Below, in pieces: positions 1 to 7,573 of a stretch of 21,542 nt of DNA. The notes under the pieces were generated by a model, which did no database searches, was not told the DNA's origin, and saw only the letters and a program-made list of their open reading frames with translations. Origin of the DNA: Candidatus Eiseniibacteriota bacterium (GTDB taxonomy: Bacteria > Eisenbacteria > RBG-16-71-46 > JAFGJU01). Within the stretch, counting starts at the first letter, position 1; the number at the start of each line of letters is the position of its first letter. Made by a program: the position numbers and the translations under genes. The stretch is from NCBI GenBank assembly GCA_016928935.1, contig JAFGJU010000013.1, forward strand, positions 1 through 21,542, given 5' to 3'.

Positions 1-359
1 ACGATCGTGCGGTGGCCTCGCTCGGCGTCCACCATTATGAAGGCGAACTGCGACGCGGCACCCTTCTCGCACACCACTCTTGTGACGTCGACGCCCTCTT
101 TCTCAAGCTCTCTCAGCATGAACTTGCCGAACTCGTCGTCTCCGACCTTGCCCAAGTACAGAGGCTTCATCCCCAACCTCCGGACGGTGACCAGGGCCGT
201 CGCAACGGGCCCCCCTCCCTGCACGGAGAGGCGGTCGGCTTCCAGCTTGGTGTCCAGCTCGGGCAGGCGGGGTACGACGGCCAAATAGTCAGTGGCTGTG
301 TAGCCGAGGCCCACGACGTCGAACCGCGGTCTCTCGGCCGAGCTTTGAGCGGCGGTCAT
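1..359 (-). CDS. PfkB-family carbohydrate/nucleoside kinase, N-terminal part (truncated by window edge)
   Basis: The first 119 residues of a ribokinase-like (PfkB) sugar kinase, which would phosphorylate a sugar or nucleoside with ATP in the cytoplasm. Visible family features are the first strand FDVVGLGYTATDYL (about residues 13-26), the GGGPVATAL substrate/dimer segment (about 48-56) and the GKVGDDEFGKFML block (about 70-82). The family is usually 290-330 residues, so about two thirds lies beyond the left edge, and the ATP-site GAGD motif is not in view. The ATG at 357-359 is preceded by an AAAGGA ribosome site about 8 bases upstream. It is divergent from the NfeD gene, with about 190 bases between them. 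The substrate cannot be told from this part. Confidence 0.85.
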   Translation of the reverse strand, partial: MTAAQSSAERPRFDVVGLGYTATDYLAVVPRLPELDTKLEADRLSVQGGGPVATALVTVRRLGMKPLYLGKVGDDEFGKFMLRELEKEGVDVTRVVCEKGAASQFAFIMVDAERGHRTI

Positions 360-390
360 GTGTGAATCCTTTCCGGGGGCGTCAGTACGA

Positions 391-420
391 ATACTACACG
401 ACCGACGGGCCTGGTGCAAA
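391..420 (-). promoter_or_regulatory. candidate sigma70 promoter for the PfkB kinase gene
   Basis: On the minus strand TTTGCA (415-420) and TAGTAT (391-396) are separated by 18 bases. Each matches consensus at 4 of 6 positions. Transcription would start near 384, leaving a short leader before the ATG at 359. This is a weak match and the only candidate I saw for this gene. Confidence 0.28.
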
Positions 421-466
421 CCCGCACGGGTCGCCGCGGGTCCGCCTGAGGCCGCAATTGCGCCGA

Positions 467-495
467 TTGACTGCAGGGTGACGCGGTGTTAAACT
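467..495 (+). promoter_or_regulatory. sigma70 promoter with extended -10 for the NfeD-slipin unit
   Basis: TTGACT (467-472), a 17-base spacer and TAAACT (490-495), with TGT immediately before the -10 box forming an extended -10. The start would be near 502, about 45 bases before the ATG at 547. It is the best sigma70-type match in this intergenic region. Confidence 0.6.
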
Positions 496-546
496 GTCGC
501 CGACAGTGGCCACGACAGGGACCGACTTTACCGGAAGGGTTTACAG

Positions 547-1884
547 ATGCGAATAGCGAAATCCGTTTCTGCGCTCATCCTGCTCGCCGCCGGGGCCGTC
601 TGGCTGGTGGCCGGCGCCCCCCGCACCGACGTCGCAACGGCGGAGCGGTCGGAGGAAGCGGCGAGGCGGAACGTCGCCTACCTCGTGGAGGTCAGCGGAG
701 TCATAAACCCCGCCTCCTCCGCGTTCATCGTTCAGTCGGTGGAGAAGGCCAATCAGACGGAGGCGGAATGCGTGATCATCCGCCTGGACACGCCGGGCGG
801 CCTTCTTGAATCCACGAGACAGATAGTCAAGGCCATCCTCGCCTCCGAGGTGCCGGTGGTCGTGTACGTGGCCCCGTCCGGGTCACGCGCGGCGTCCGCC
901 GGTGTCTTCATCTCTCTGGCCTGCCACGTGGTGGCCATGGCGCCCGGCACTAACATCGGAGCGGCCCATCCGGTCGGGCTTGGAGGAGAGCAGCCCGACA
1001 CCACGATGACCGACAAGATCGTCAACGACTCGGCCGCCTACATAAAGTCCATCGCCAGACATCGGGGCAGGAACGAGAAGTGGGCGGAGGACGCGGTCAG
1101 GAAGAGCGTGTCCGTCACTGAGACGGAGGCCGTCAGGCTGAACGTGGCCGACCTCGTCTGCGGAAGCGTGACCGAGCTTTTGGACGAGCTGGACGGCCGT
1201 GAGGTCAAGCTCCCGTCCGGGCCGAGGGAGCTCGACACCGAAGACGCGGACGTGGAAGAGCTCACGATGAACCTGAGGTTCCGGATCTTGAACGTCATCT
1301 CGGACCCCAACATCGCGTACATACTCCTCATCCTCGGAATCTACGGGATATTCTTCGAGCTGTCCAACCCCGGCAGCATACTGCCTGGCGTGCTGGGCGG
1401 CATCTTCATTTTGCTGTCGCTGTACGCGCTCCAGACCCTGCCGGTCAACTACGCGGGCCTCCTGCTCATCCTGCTTGCCATCATACTGTTTATCGCCGAG
1501 ATAAAGATCACAAGCTACGGTCTTCTCACCGTGGGAGGAGTAATCTGCATGGCCCTGGGCTCCATGATGCTTCTGGAATCTCCCGAACCTTACGCCAAGA
1601 TCTCCTGGCAGATAATCGTTGCCGCCACGGCTTCGACCACGGCGTTCTTCATGTTCGCGGTGGCCAAGGGCATGCTGGCGCAGCGGCTGAAGCCGACCAC
1701 GGGGAAGCGCGGCCTCGTGGGTGAGGTCGGAAGGGTCAGGGGAAGGTCCGAGATCGGCTGGAAGGTGTTCGTCCACGGCGAGCTCTGGGACGCAGAGGGA
1801 CCCGAAACGCTCGAAGTTGGCGACGCAGTCAGAGTCAAGGGAATGGAGGGCTTCAGGTTGATAGTCGAGAAGTACACTGAGTGA
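547..1884 (+). CDS. NfeD-family membrane-bound serine protease (ClpP-class, stomatin operon partner)
   Basis: A 445-residue long-form NfeD protein. Residues 1-23 are a signal peptide/anchor. Residues about 42-215 form a ClpP/SppA-like protease domain with LDTPGG (80-85) and the nucleophile region AASAG (probable Ser117). Lys157 lies in TDKIVND; the 40-residue Ser-Lys spacing resembles the Ser-Lys dyad known in the archaeal homologue PH1510. Residues about 250-375 hold four or five membrane helices, and about 385-445 an OB-fold NfeD tail (GLVGEVGRV, VHGELWDAEG). In the family the protease cleaves hydrophobic membrane segments, including the C-terminus of the partner stomatin. The start is set by GGAAGG about 8 bases upstream of the ATG. 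It is followed 90 bases later by the slipin gene, the usual partner. Confidence 0.92.
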   Translation: MRIAKSVSALILLAAGAVWLVAGAPRTDVATAERSEEAARRNVAYLVEVSGVINPASSAFIVQSVEKANQTEAECVIIRLDTPGGLLESTRQIVKAILASEVPVVVYVAPSGSRAASAGVFISLACHVVAMAPGTNIGAAHPVGLGGEQPDTTMTDKIVNDSAAYIKSIARHRGRNEKWAEDAVRKSVSVTETEAVRLNVADLVCGSVTELLDELDGREVKLPSGPRELDTEDADVEELTMNLRFRILNVISDPNIAYILLILGIYGIFFELSNPGSILPGVLGGIFILLSLYALQTLPVNYAGLLLILLAIILFIAEIKITSYGLLTVGGVICMALGSMMLLESPEPYAKISWQIIVAATASTTAFFMFAVAKGMLAQRLKPTTGKRGLVGEVGRVRGRSEIGWKVFVHGELWDAEGPETLEVGDAVRVKGMEGFRLIVEKYTE

Positions 1885-1908
1885 GCCAAACGCGGCCGGG
1901 AAGGGTGG

Positions 1909-1931
1909 GTCGGCCGACGTGGCAGGGCCGA
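1909..1931 (+). other. intercistronic hairpin between the NfeD and slipin genes
   Basis: GTCGGCC (1909-1915) and GGCCGAC (1925-1931) form a 7-bp GC-rich stem with a 9-base loop in the 90-base spacer. There is no T-run, so it is not an obvious terminator. It could be a stability or processing element. Confidence 0.3.
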
Positions 1932-1962
1932 CGACTGAGACTTTCTGCCGCACCGCAGACAC

Positions 1963-1970
1963 AAGGAGGT
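1963..1970 (+). promoter_or_regulatory. strong ribosome binding site of the slipin gene
   Basis: AAGGAGGT, a near-perfect anti-Shine-Dalgarno match, ends 4 bases before the ATG at 1975. It fixes the start of the slipin gene and suggests strong translation. Confidence 0.75.
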
Positions 1971-1974
1971 TGCC

Positions 1975-2742
1975 ATGGCAGTCAGCACCACACTGATAAT
2001 CATCCTGCTCATAATCATTCTGAGTGCGGTCAAGATCCTGAGGGAGTACGAGAGGGGCGTCGTGTTCAGGCTGGGCAGGCTGGTGGGCGCCCGCGGACCA
2101 GGCATCTTCGTGCTGATACCCATAGTCGACCGGATGGTCAAAGTGAGCCTCCGCACGGTGGTCATGGACGTCCCTTCGCAGGACGTCATAACCAGGGACA
2201 ACGTGTCCATAAAGGTCAACGCCGTTGTCTACTTTAGGGTCATGTATCCGGAGAAGGCCATCGTTGAGGTGGAGAACTATCTCTTCGCCACGTCGCAGCT
2301 CGCGCAGACCACGCTGAGGAGCGTAATCGGCCAGGCCGATCTGGACCACCTGCTGTCGGACAGGGAGCGCATCAACACCCAGCTCCAGACCATCCTGGAC
2401 AGGCACACCGACGCGTGGGGCATCAAGGTCTCTTCGGTCGAAGTGAAGCACGTGGACCTGCCTCAGGAAATGCAGCGCTCCATGGCCAAGCAGGCCGAGG
2501 CCGAGCGAGAGAGAAGGGCCAAGGTCATCAACGCGGAGGGCGAGTACCAGGCGGCGCAGAAGTTGGCGGACGCGGCCAAGATAATCTCCGAGTTCCCTTA
2601 CGCCCTCCAGCTCAGGTATCTCCAGACTCTGCGGGAGGTGGCGTCCGAGAACAACTCCACCACCATATTCCCGGTGCCGATAGACCTGTTCGAGCCGTTC
2701 CTCAAGAAGGCCAAGGCGGCCCTGGGAGGCGCGGCGGAATAG
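1975..2742 (+). CDS. slipin / stomatin-like SPFH-domain membrane protein
   Basis: A 255-residue SPFH/Band 7 protein. A single N-terminal membrane helix (about 5-20, rich in Ile/Leu) is followed by EYERGVVFRLGRL (24-36), GPGIFVLIPIVDRM (41-54) and VVMDVPSQDVITRDNVSIKVNAVVYFRV (62-89). These are hallmark slipin segments. The following region (about 110-190) carries the QTTLRSVIGQ block and a charged coiled-coil rich in Glu, Arg and Ala (QEMQRSMAKQAEAERERRAKVI). Length is normal for bacterial slipins. Slipins form ring-like oligomers organising membrane microdomains and are paired with NfeD proteases, as here. The pair probably works in membrane quality control; that role is from family knowledge, not from this sequence. 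A terminator hairpin follows 50 bases after the stop. Confidence 0.93.
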   Translation: MAVSTTLIIILLIIILSAVKILREYERGVVFRLGRLVGARGPGIFVLIPIVDRMVKVSLRTVVMDVPSQDVITRDNVSIKVNAVVYFRVMYPEKAIVEVENYLFATSQLAQTTLRSVIGQADLDHLLSDRERINTQLQTILDRHTDAWGIKVSSVEVKHVDLPQEMQRSMAKQAEAERERRAKVINAEGEYQAAQKLADAAKIISEFPYALQLRYLQTLREVASENNSTTIFPVPIDLFEPFLKKAKAALGGAAE

Positions 2743-2792
2743 GGGCGCGGCTGCCGCGCGAAGCCGCAGCGGACCACGCGACTGGAAACGAA

Positions 2793-2819
2793 GAGAGGCC
2801 GGTTCATCGCCGGCCTCTC
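2793..2819. terminator. bidirectional transcription terminator between convergent operons
   Basis: A perfect 10-bp stem, GAGAGGCCGG (2793-2802) with CCGGCCTCTC (2810-2819), and a 7-base loop. It lies in the 139-base gap between the slipin stop (plus) and the LUD gene stop (minus). T-rich tracts follow on both sides (TCATTTCGTCCTT on plus; TTCGTTTCC on minus), so it can serve both directions. Confidence 0.65.
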
Positions 2820-2881
2820 GCGTCATTTCGTCCTTCGGCGGGCGCGGAACGGCCCGCGTCCTACCCGGGCCCGAGGTGTCC

Positions 2882-3523
2882 TCAATATCCCAGCTCCTCG
2901 GGCACGAGCACGACGGTTATGTCGCTCCTGCGCGGCTTGCGGGATATTATCGTGGTGACCCGGCAGATGTTGTCGGGCGCGGAACAATCCTCACAGTGGC
3001 CACTCTCCGCGCAGGGCACTTTGAGGTTCAACCGCTTCGCGTTGAGCGGCGCCGCCACGTTCCTGATTCGCTGAATGGCCGAGTCCAGGTCGGGCACTAT
3101 CTTGTTGCGGCCCGCGACGACTATCACCTTGTCCGGCCCGAATATCATCGCCGCCACCCTGTTTCCGACTCCGTCGACGTTCACGAGGTCGCCGTCCGAC
3201 GTTATTGCGTTGGAGCTGGTGAGAAAGACGTCGCACGTAAGATGAGCCTTACGGTAGTCGAAGTCCTTGGGCCCAAACTGCTGCGGCCCCCAGCCCTCGT
3301 AGACCGTGTGCCCGCGGGCCAGAAGCGCCTCCACGATTCCCAGCTCGCGCACCGTCACCGAACCGCCTACGCCGACCCGGGCCCCCTCCGGCACCAGGCC
3401 GAGCACCTTCGACGTGGCCTCTTCCCGGCCGGAGACCGCAAGAGCCTTGAAGCCGCGGTCTTCCAGCGCGGCGACCGTTCTCTCGACGACGCTCTTCAGA
3501 TAGGATTTCACCGTCTCATCCAC
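2882..3523 (-). CDS. LUD-domain protein with C-terminal four-cysteine motif
   Basis: A 213-residue LUD (DUF162, LutC/YkgG-like) protein. Residues 1-40 are helical. The core includes ARVGVGGSVTVRELG (48-62), FLTSSNAITSDGDLVNVDG (100-118), GNRVAAMIFGP (120-130) and VIVVAGRNKIV (133-143), typical of the family. The tail has Cys171, Cys177, Cys180 and Cys187 (C-x5-C-x2-C-x6-C) in a CAESGHCEDC...NICR context, suggesting a bound metal or iron-sulfur centre. LutC takes part in lactate oxidation, but no lutA or lutB is present, so that role cannot be assumed. A start at 3523 has GAGGTG about 8 bases upstream. It is the last gene of a minus-strand unit after aspartate-semialdehyde dehydrogenase, 84 bases apart. 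Confidence 0.85.
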   Translation of the reverse strand: MDETVKSYLKSVVERTVAALEDRGFKALAVSGREEATSKVLGLVPEGARVGVGGSVTVRELGIVEALLARGHTVYEGWGPQQFGPKDFDYRKAHLTCDVFLTSSNAITSDGDLVNVDGVGNRVAAMIFGPDKVIVVAGRNKIVPDLDSAIQRIRNVAAPLNAKRLNLKVPCAESGHCEDCSAPDNICRVTTIISRKPRRSDITVVLVPEELGY

Positions 3524-3607
3524 CAGACACCTCGCTGCGACCTGCCAACACCCGCCGCTGTCGCGCTCAACGCCCCTGCGGCGTCCAGCTAAAACGCACC
3601 CCGGGAA

Positions 3608-4630
3608 TCACGCTGCCCCAACCGGTGAAAGACCCAGCGCCACCTCCGCTATCTGGACCGCGTTCAGGGCCGCACCCTTTCTCAGGTTGTCGGAAACAAC
3701 CCACATGGCTATCCCGTGCCCCTCCGGATATGCGTCCCGCACTCTGCTCACGAACACCTCATCTCTGCCCTCGGCAGAGACCGGAGTTGCGTACGACGCG
3801 GCGTCCTCGCCCTCGACGAGACGCACGCCGGGAGCCGACCGCAGAACCTGCTTCACCTGAGCCGCGGACGTCTCTTCTTTCGTCACGGCCACGACCGCCT
3901 CGCTGTGGCAACGGAACACCGGCACGCGCACCGCAGTGACGTTCATCTCCAGGGCCTCATCCTTCAGGAAGCGCCGAGTCTCGTACACGACCTTTCTTTC
4001 CTCCACGTTGAGCCCGTCGTCACCAAAATCCCCGACGTGCGGGAACAGGTTGAAAGCTATCTGGTGGGGATACACCGACTTCTCCAGAGCCGCGCCGTCC
4101 ACGAACGACCGCGCCTGCTGCGACAGCTCCTGAATGGCCCTGCCACCCGTGCCGGATACCGACTGGTACGTGGCCACGCAAAGCTGCCTCAAGCCCCAGA
4201 GCCGCTGAAGCGGCGCCACTGCCAGCACGAGCTGCACGGTGGAGCAGTTGGGATTGGCCACGATGCCCGTCCTGCCGACGACCTCGCTTCCGTTGAGCTC
4301 GGGTATCACGAGGGGTATGTTCCTGTCCTGCCTGAAGGCGCTGCTGTTGTCCACGACCAGGGCGCCGTTCGCGGCGCACAGAGGGGCGAATTCCTTGCTG
4401 ACCGCCCCGCCGGCCGAGAAAAAGGCGACTTCCGTCCCTGCGACCGCGGAGGCCTCGAGCGGCCGCACGGGCACCCTCGCTCCCCTGAACTGCAGAAACC
4501 TGCCCTCTGCCCTTCGCGAGGCAAAGAGCTCGAGCTTCCCCACGGGGAACGCCCGCTGCTCCAGCGTTTCGATGAGCTCACGGCCCACGGCCCCGGTGGC
4601 TCCCACTATGGCCGTCCTGTATTCCTTCAT
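3608..4630 (-). CDS. asd: aspartate-semialdehyde dehydrogenase
   Basis: A 340-residue enzyme that reduces aspartyl-4-phosphate to aspartate semialdehyde with NADPH, the branch point to lysine/diaminopimelate, threonine and methionine. The N-terminal nucleotide-binding motif is GATGAVG (10-16). The catalytic cysteine is Cys129 in NPNCST, Gln156 lies in YQSVSGTGG, and the substrate arginine and catalytic histidine are Arg235 and His242 with the usual 7-residue spacing. KEFAPLCAANGALVVDNSSAFR (79-100) is also typical. Length and motifs indicate a complete, active enzyme of the common bacterial type. The ATG at 4630 has an AAGGAG element upstream at a longer than usual spacing (about 14 bases). 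It sits between the PPC-domain gene and the LUD gene. Confidence 0.95.
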   Translation of the reverse strand: MKEYRTAIVGATGAVGRELIETLEQRAFPVGKLELFASRRAEGRFLQFRGARVPVRPLEASAVAGTEVAFFSAGGAVSKEFAPLCAANGALVVDNSSAFRQDRNIPLVIPELNGSEVVGRTGIVANPNCSTVQLVLAVAPLQRLWGLRQLCVATYQSVSGTGGRAIQELSQQARSFVDGAALEKSVYPHQIAFNLFPHVGDFGDDGLNVEERKVVYETRRFLKDEALEMNVTAVRVPVFRCHSEAVVAVTKEETSAAQVKQVLRSAPGVRLVEGEDAASYATPVSAEGRDEVFVSRVRDAYPEGHGIAMWVVSDNLRKGAALNAVQIAEVALGLSPVGAA

Positions 4631-4684
4631 GTGTCGAACAGAGGCTCCTTCCGGGGACTCTGCGGAGCGGGCGCCCGCCCGCCT

Positions 4685-5116
4685 CTACAGCGACTCGTCC
4701 AGCGCAAGGCCGCGGAAACCGGTCGCCGGGTCTTCCTGCCGCTCGACCCTCGCAGCGCTGACGTAGAGCGCGAGTTCGATGGTCACCGTAACGGTGCCGG
4801 AGAAAAGGTGTCCGCCGGTCACGCGGAAATCTGGCCCCGCTATCAGGGCATGGACATGAACCCAGGGCGCTTTCTCGAAATGAGACACGTTCCCGGCCAG
4901 GCTCAGCACCTCGTATTCTCCCGCCAGTGTCCTCCTGACGTAGCTCTTCTTCTCACGCTCGAAATACCCGAGCGTGATGTCCTTGGCCGCGCCGATGCCC
5001 TGCAAGGCCGCACTCCCGAACCCACGACTCTGTGCGAACGACGAGAGCGCGGATACGATCTCTTCTCCCGGCTCCAACCGGACGACGTATCCGAAGTCTG
5101 TCTTGGAGAACTTCAT
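4685..5116 (-). CDS. PPC/DUF296-domain protein (AT-hook-associated domain family)
   Basis: A 143-residue stand-alone PPC (plants and prokaryotes conserved, DUF296) domain. Typical features are RLEPGEEIVSALSSFA (13-28), GFGSAALQGIGAAKDITLGYF (32-52), VSHFEKAPWVHVHALIAG (77-94) and GGHLFSGTVTVTIEL (101-115). His87, His89 and His103 form the conserved metal-binding set seen in bacterial members. Bacterial PPC proteins are trimers of unclear function and are sometimes labelled DNA-binding because the plant versions carry AT-hooks; no AT-hook is present here. AGAGGAGG precedes the ATG by 4 bases. It is the first gene of the PPC-asd-LUD unit, 54 bases before asd. Confidence 0.88.
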   Translation of the reverse strand: MKFSKTDFGYVVRLEPGEEIVSALSSFAQSRGFGSAALQGIGAAKDITLGYFEREKKSYVRRTLAGEYEVLSLAGNVSHFEKAPWVHVHALIAGPDFRVTGGHLFSGTVTVTIELALYVSAARVERQEDPATGFRGLALDESL

Positions 5117-5152
5117 GACGCCTCCTCTCTGAGCGGTTTCTTTCTAGGACTC

Positions 5153-5182
5153 ACTTTACCCTTTTGGCAACACCGGTGTCAA
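5153..5182 (-). promoter_or_regulatory. sigma70 promoter of the PPC-asd-LUD operon
   Basis: On the minus strand a perfect TTGACA (5177-5182), an 18-base spacer and TAAAGT (5153-5158). The start would be near 5146, giving a leader of about 30 bases with the AGAGGAGG ribosome site. It is the best -35 match in the window. Confidence 0.6.
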
Positions 5183-5225
5183 TTCCCATGCTGGCGGCGG
5201 TGCTCAGCGAGGCCGGCACGAAATG

Positions 5226-5267
5226 GACTGAGAACCCCTGTCGCGGAACTTCTCAGTCTGGTATACT
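5226..5267 (+). promoter_or_regulatory. extended -10 promoter with overlapping 9-bp inverted repeat, for the first glycosyltransferase
   Basis: TGGTATACT (5259-5267) is an extended -10 box with no good -35. Directly upstream is a perfect inverted repeat, GACTGAGAA (5226-5234) and TTCTCAGTC (5250-5258), 15 bases apart, covering where the -35 would lie and ending just before the -10. The weak -35 plus dyad suggests a promoter under activator or repressor control. The start would be near 5274, about 180 bases before the gene. Confidence 0.5.
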
Positions 5268-5455
5268 GTCGGCGCTGTCGCCCGGCGCCGTTGGTGTCCG
5301 ACGCTCTCCGGACACAGCAACCGAACGACGAGCGAGGGCACGGCGGCGCGCGGCCTCGCCGGGTGAGGCAGTTCGATAGCGGCGCGCTCAGTTCGGAGAA
5401 CACCGTGCCCGGGGCTGTTCATCCGTGATAGTGCGCAAACAGCAGTGGAAGGAAG
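5268..5455 (+). other. long structured 5' leader of the first glycosyltransferase gene
   Basis: About 180 bases between the predicted start and the ATG at 5456. It holds GTGTCCG/CGGACAC (5294-5300 and 5309-5315, 8-base loop), GCCTC/GAGGC (5353-5357 and 5365-5369), and an enclosing 8-bp pair GGGCACGG/CCGTGCCC (5336-5343 and 5403-5410). No known riboswitch or ops element was recognised. No coding sequence is apparent in it. Confidence 0.35.
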
Positions 5456-6634
5456 ATGCGGGTTTGTCTGGACGGGAGGCCGGTTCAGCCGGGCTTCAAG
5501 CGCCATAAGAATCGAGGCATCGGACGGTACGCTGAGAACTTGCTCAGTCGCCTGCCCACGCTGGCCCCTCAAGTTCGGTTCTCAATAGTCTTCGACAAGA
5601 ACAAGCCGATTGACGGACGCTTCCGAGCGTCAAACGTCGACTACCTCATTCATTCAGTGCCCGGCCTTCTCTCGTTGAACCATCCGATCATCGACACGTT
5701 CGCCTACTTGCCGCTGACCCTGCGGAAGAACCCGGCGGACGTGACTCATTTCTTCTCTCATCTCGACGCACCGTGGTCCGGACTGCCCGGCAGGGCGACG
5801 GTCGTCACCGTTCACGACACGATCCCGCTGGTGTTCCCCCGGCTCTACCGTACGAACAGCACCATTCTTCGCCGCGCGTACTACCGGATTCTCAAGAGCA
5901 TCGTCGGGCGCGCGCGCGCCGTGCTCACCGATTCTGAATGTTCAAAGCGGGACGCGGTCACCTATCTGTGCGCTGCCGAGGAGACTGTTCACGTCGTCTA
6001 CCTGGGCGTTGACCCGATTTTCGAACGAGTCGCAGACCCGGAGCAGCTGGCCGCGATCCGGCACGAGCACAACCTCGCCCGCCCGTTCATCTTCTACCTG
6101 GGAGGCATCGACCCGAGGAAGAACGTGAGCCGACTGATTTCGGCATACGCCAGGCTGACGAGGAATTCCACACTCCCCCACGACCTCGTCATCGCGGGGG
6201 ACGTTCAGAGCGAACCAGAATTCCCTGAACTCGAGCGGCAAGTTCGGGCCGAGGGCATACGGGACCGAGTGAGACTGCTCGGTTTTGTCCCGACGGAAGA
6301 GTGCCCGGCACTCTATTCCGCCTCGGACTGTTTTGTGTTTCCCTCGCTCTACGAAGGCTTCGGTCTACCGGTTCTGGAGGCGATGGCGTGCGGCACCGCG
6401 GTCATTTCATCCGACCGGTCCTCTCTGCCGGAAATTGTCGGAGACAGCGGTCTCACAGTGGATTGCGAGGACGTAGATGCCGTGGCTTCGGCGATGGCCG
6501 CCGTGCTGGGCAACGAGTCTCTCCGCCGCGACCTCGCGGAGCGGGGCGTGAAACGGGCAAGGCTGTTTTCCTGGGACAAGACTGCTTCGCAGACACTTGC
6601 CGTGTATGAGGAAGTCGCCCGAGCGGGAAGGTAA
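5456..6634 (+). CDS. GT4-family glycosyltransferase (GT-B fold)
   Basis: A 392-residue glycosyltransferase group 1 (GT4) protein that transfers a sugar from a nucleotide sugar, probably to a lipid-linked oligosaccharide on the cytoplasmic face. The N-terminal domain starts MRVCLDGRPV with a glycine-rich GIGRY (21-25). The donor domain has YLGGIDPRKN (214-223), LLGFVPTEE (274-282) and the EGFGLPVLE motif with Glu300 and Glu308 (E-x7-E). ACGTAVISSDRSSLPEIVGD (311-330) completes the nucleotide-sugar site. The start has GGAAGGA only a few bases upstream of the ATG. It is a single-gene unit convergent with the methyltransferase. It resembles the second glycosyltransferase (8006-9208) over its whole length, so the two are probably paralogues. 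Sugar specificity cannot be assigned. Confidence 0.93.
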   Translation: MRVCLDGRPVQPGFKRHKNRGIGRYAENLLSRLPTLAPQVRFSIVFDKNKPIDGRFRASNVDYLIHSVPGLLSLNHPIIDTFAYLPLTLRKNPADVTHFFSHLDAPWSGLPGRATVVTVHDTIPLVFPRLYRTNSTILRRAYYRILKSIVGRARAVLTDSECSKRDAVTYLCAAEETVHVVYLGVDPIFERVADPEQLAAIRHEHNLARPFIFYLGGIDPRKNVSRLISAYARLTRNSTLPHDLVIAGDVQSEPEFPELERQVRAEGIRDRVRLLGFVPTEECPALYSASDCFVFPSLYEGFGLPVLEAMACGTAVISSDRSSLPEIVGDSGLTVDCEDVDAVASAMAAVLGNESLRRDLAERGVKRARLFSWDKTASQTLAVYEEVARAGR

Positions 6635-6655
6635 TCGGTCGATCGAGCGTTACCG

Positions 6656-6670
6656 CGGGCCGCCGGCCCG
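6656..6670. terminator. possible terminator between convergent glycosyltransferase and methyltransferase genes
   Basis: CGGGCC/GGCCCG, a 6-bp stem with a 3-base loop, in the 60-base gap between two convergent stops. There is no T-run on either side, so factor-independent termination is doubtful. Confidence 0.25.
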
Positions 6671-6694
6671 GCAGACTGCCCAAGTGTCACACCG

Positions 6695-7561
6695 CTAGTC
6701 ACCCGAGGGCGCCTCTATGATCAGCCCGAAGGACGTCAGAACGTGGATGCTCCTCGAGCTCAGCACGAGCTTGAGGTGGGGCTCCTGGCTGTAGGGTGGT
6801 CTGTCCACCACCTTGTCACACGGCAGGTCGCCCCGTGTGAAGTCCAAATCCACGGCGTATCCCAATTGACCCAGTCGCTTCGCAATTCTCTCCAGGTCCC
6901 TGCGCCGGAACAACACGGTGGGGCCGCGCCTCAGAGTCAAGAAGTTCCAACGTGCGTTAAACTCCGTCGTGTGGACGGCCACGCCGCCCCGTCTGAGATA
7001 CTTCAAGGACTCGAGAATGAACTTCTCTCCCAACGCCATGGTCCCGAGGTGTTCCAGTGAACACGAGGACCATATGAAGTCGAACGTTCCCAACCCATCG
7101 GGCAGCTCCCGCATGTCGAGGAAGCGGAATGTGACTCTCTGCCGAAACGCGTCCGCGTCGCAAATCCCCCTCCGGTTCAGCGCTTCCAGGGACGCGGCGT
7201 GCTGTTGCGTGTCGACCCACATGGCCTTGTCCACCTTATCCGTGTCAAGGTCCGTGGCCACTATCTCGCACCCGAAAGCGGCGAACATCGCAGAGAGCGG
7301 CTCTTCGCCGACCGCAAACCCCAGCCCCCGACGCCCGGGCCTCAACATGCCGCGCTCCTGAAGCGCCTGCGCTATGTAGCAATATTCCCACACTTTCCTG
7401 TGCATCCTCATGGGGCGCTCACGGAGGCGGGCGCACCATGCCTGAAACGTCTCAGACTGCAACTGTGCCTGCGTACACTGACACGAGCGCAGCCTGCCGT
7501 CATGTTCATGTTTCTCGGCTATCCGTCGAACGTCCTGGAGTCGTCTCGGAGAACGCGCCAT
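6695..7561 (-). CDS. class I SAM-dependent methyltransferase of a polysaccharide locus
   Basis: A 288-residue protein from the ATG at 7559-7561. An upstream in-frame start at 7594 would add 11 residues, but AAGAGGAG sits 4 bases before the inner ATG, so I take that one. After a basic N-terminus, MHRKVWEYCYIAQAL (53-67) leads into motif I LGFAVGEEPLSAMFA (80-94) and VATDLD (101-106). FDFIWSSCSLEHLG (160-173) is the motif IV region, and EKFILESLKYLRRGGVAVHTTEF follows. Motif I has GFAVGEEPL rather than GxGxG, as I recall for a family seen near glycosyltransferases. It probably methylates a sugar or lipid-linked glycan; the substrate is unknown. It is transcribed opposite to both flanking glycosyltransferase genes from its own promoter. 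Confidence 0.85.
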   Translation of the reverse strand: MARSPRRLQDVRRIAEKHEHDGRLRSCQCTQAQLQSETFQAWCARLRERPMRMHRKVWEYCYIAQALQERGMLRPGRRGLGFAVGEEPLSAMFAAFGCEIVATDLDTDKVDKAMWVDTQQHAASLEALNRRGICDADAFRQRVTFRFLDMRELPDGLGTFDFIWSSCSLEHLGTMALGEKFILESLKYLRRGGVAVHTTEFNARWNFLTLRRGPTVLFRRRDLERIAKRLGQLGYAVDLDFTRGDLPCDKVVDRPPYSQEPHLKLVLSSRSIHVLTSFGLIIEAPSGD

Positions 7562-7565
7562 GGCA

Positions 7566-7573
7566 CTCCTCTT
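7566..7573 (-). promoter_or_regulatory. ribosome binding site deciding the methyltransferase start
   Basis: AAGAGGAG on the minus strand, 4 bases before the ATG at 7561. It supports the 288-residue form over the longer reading frame starting at 7594. Confidence 0.65.

Noticed and set aside
883..2826. A 647-codon open frame on the minus strand opposite the NfeD and slipin genes.
   Set aside because: Antisense shadow typical of GC-rich DNA. It lacks domains and a ribosome site, while both plus-strand genes have clear families.
3716..5428. A 570-codon plus-strand open frame across asd and the PPC gene.
   Set aside because: Antisense to two well-recognised genes, with Arg/His/Pro-rich composition and no domain.
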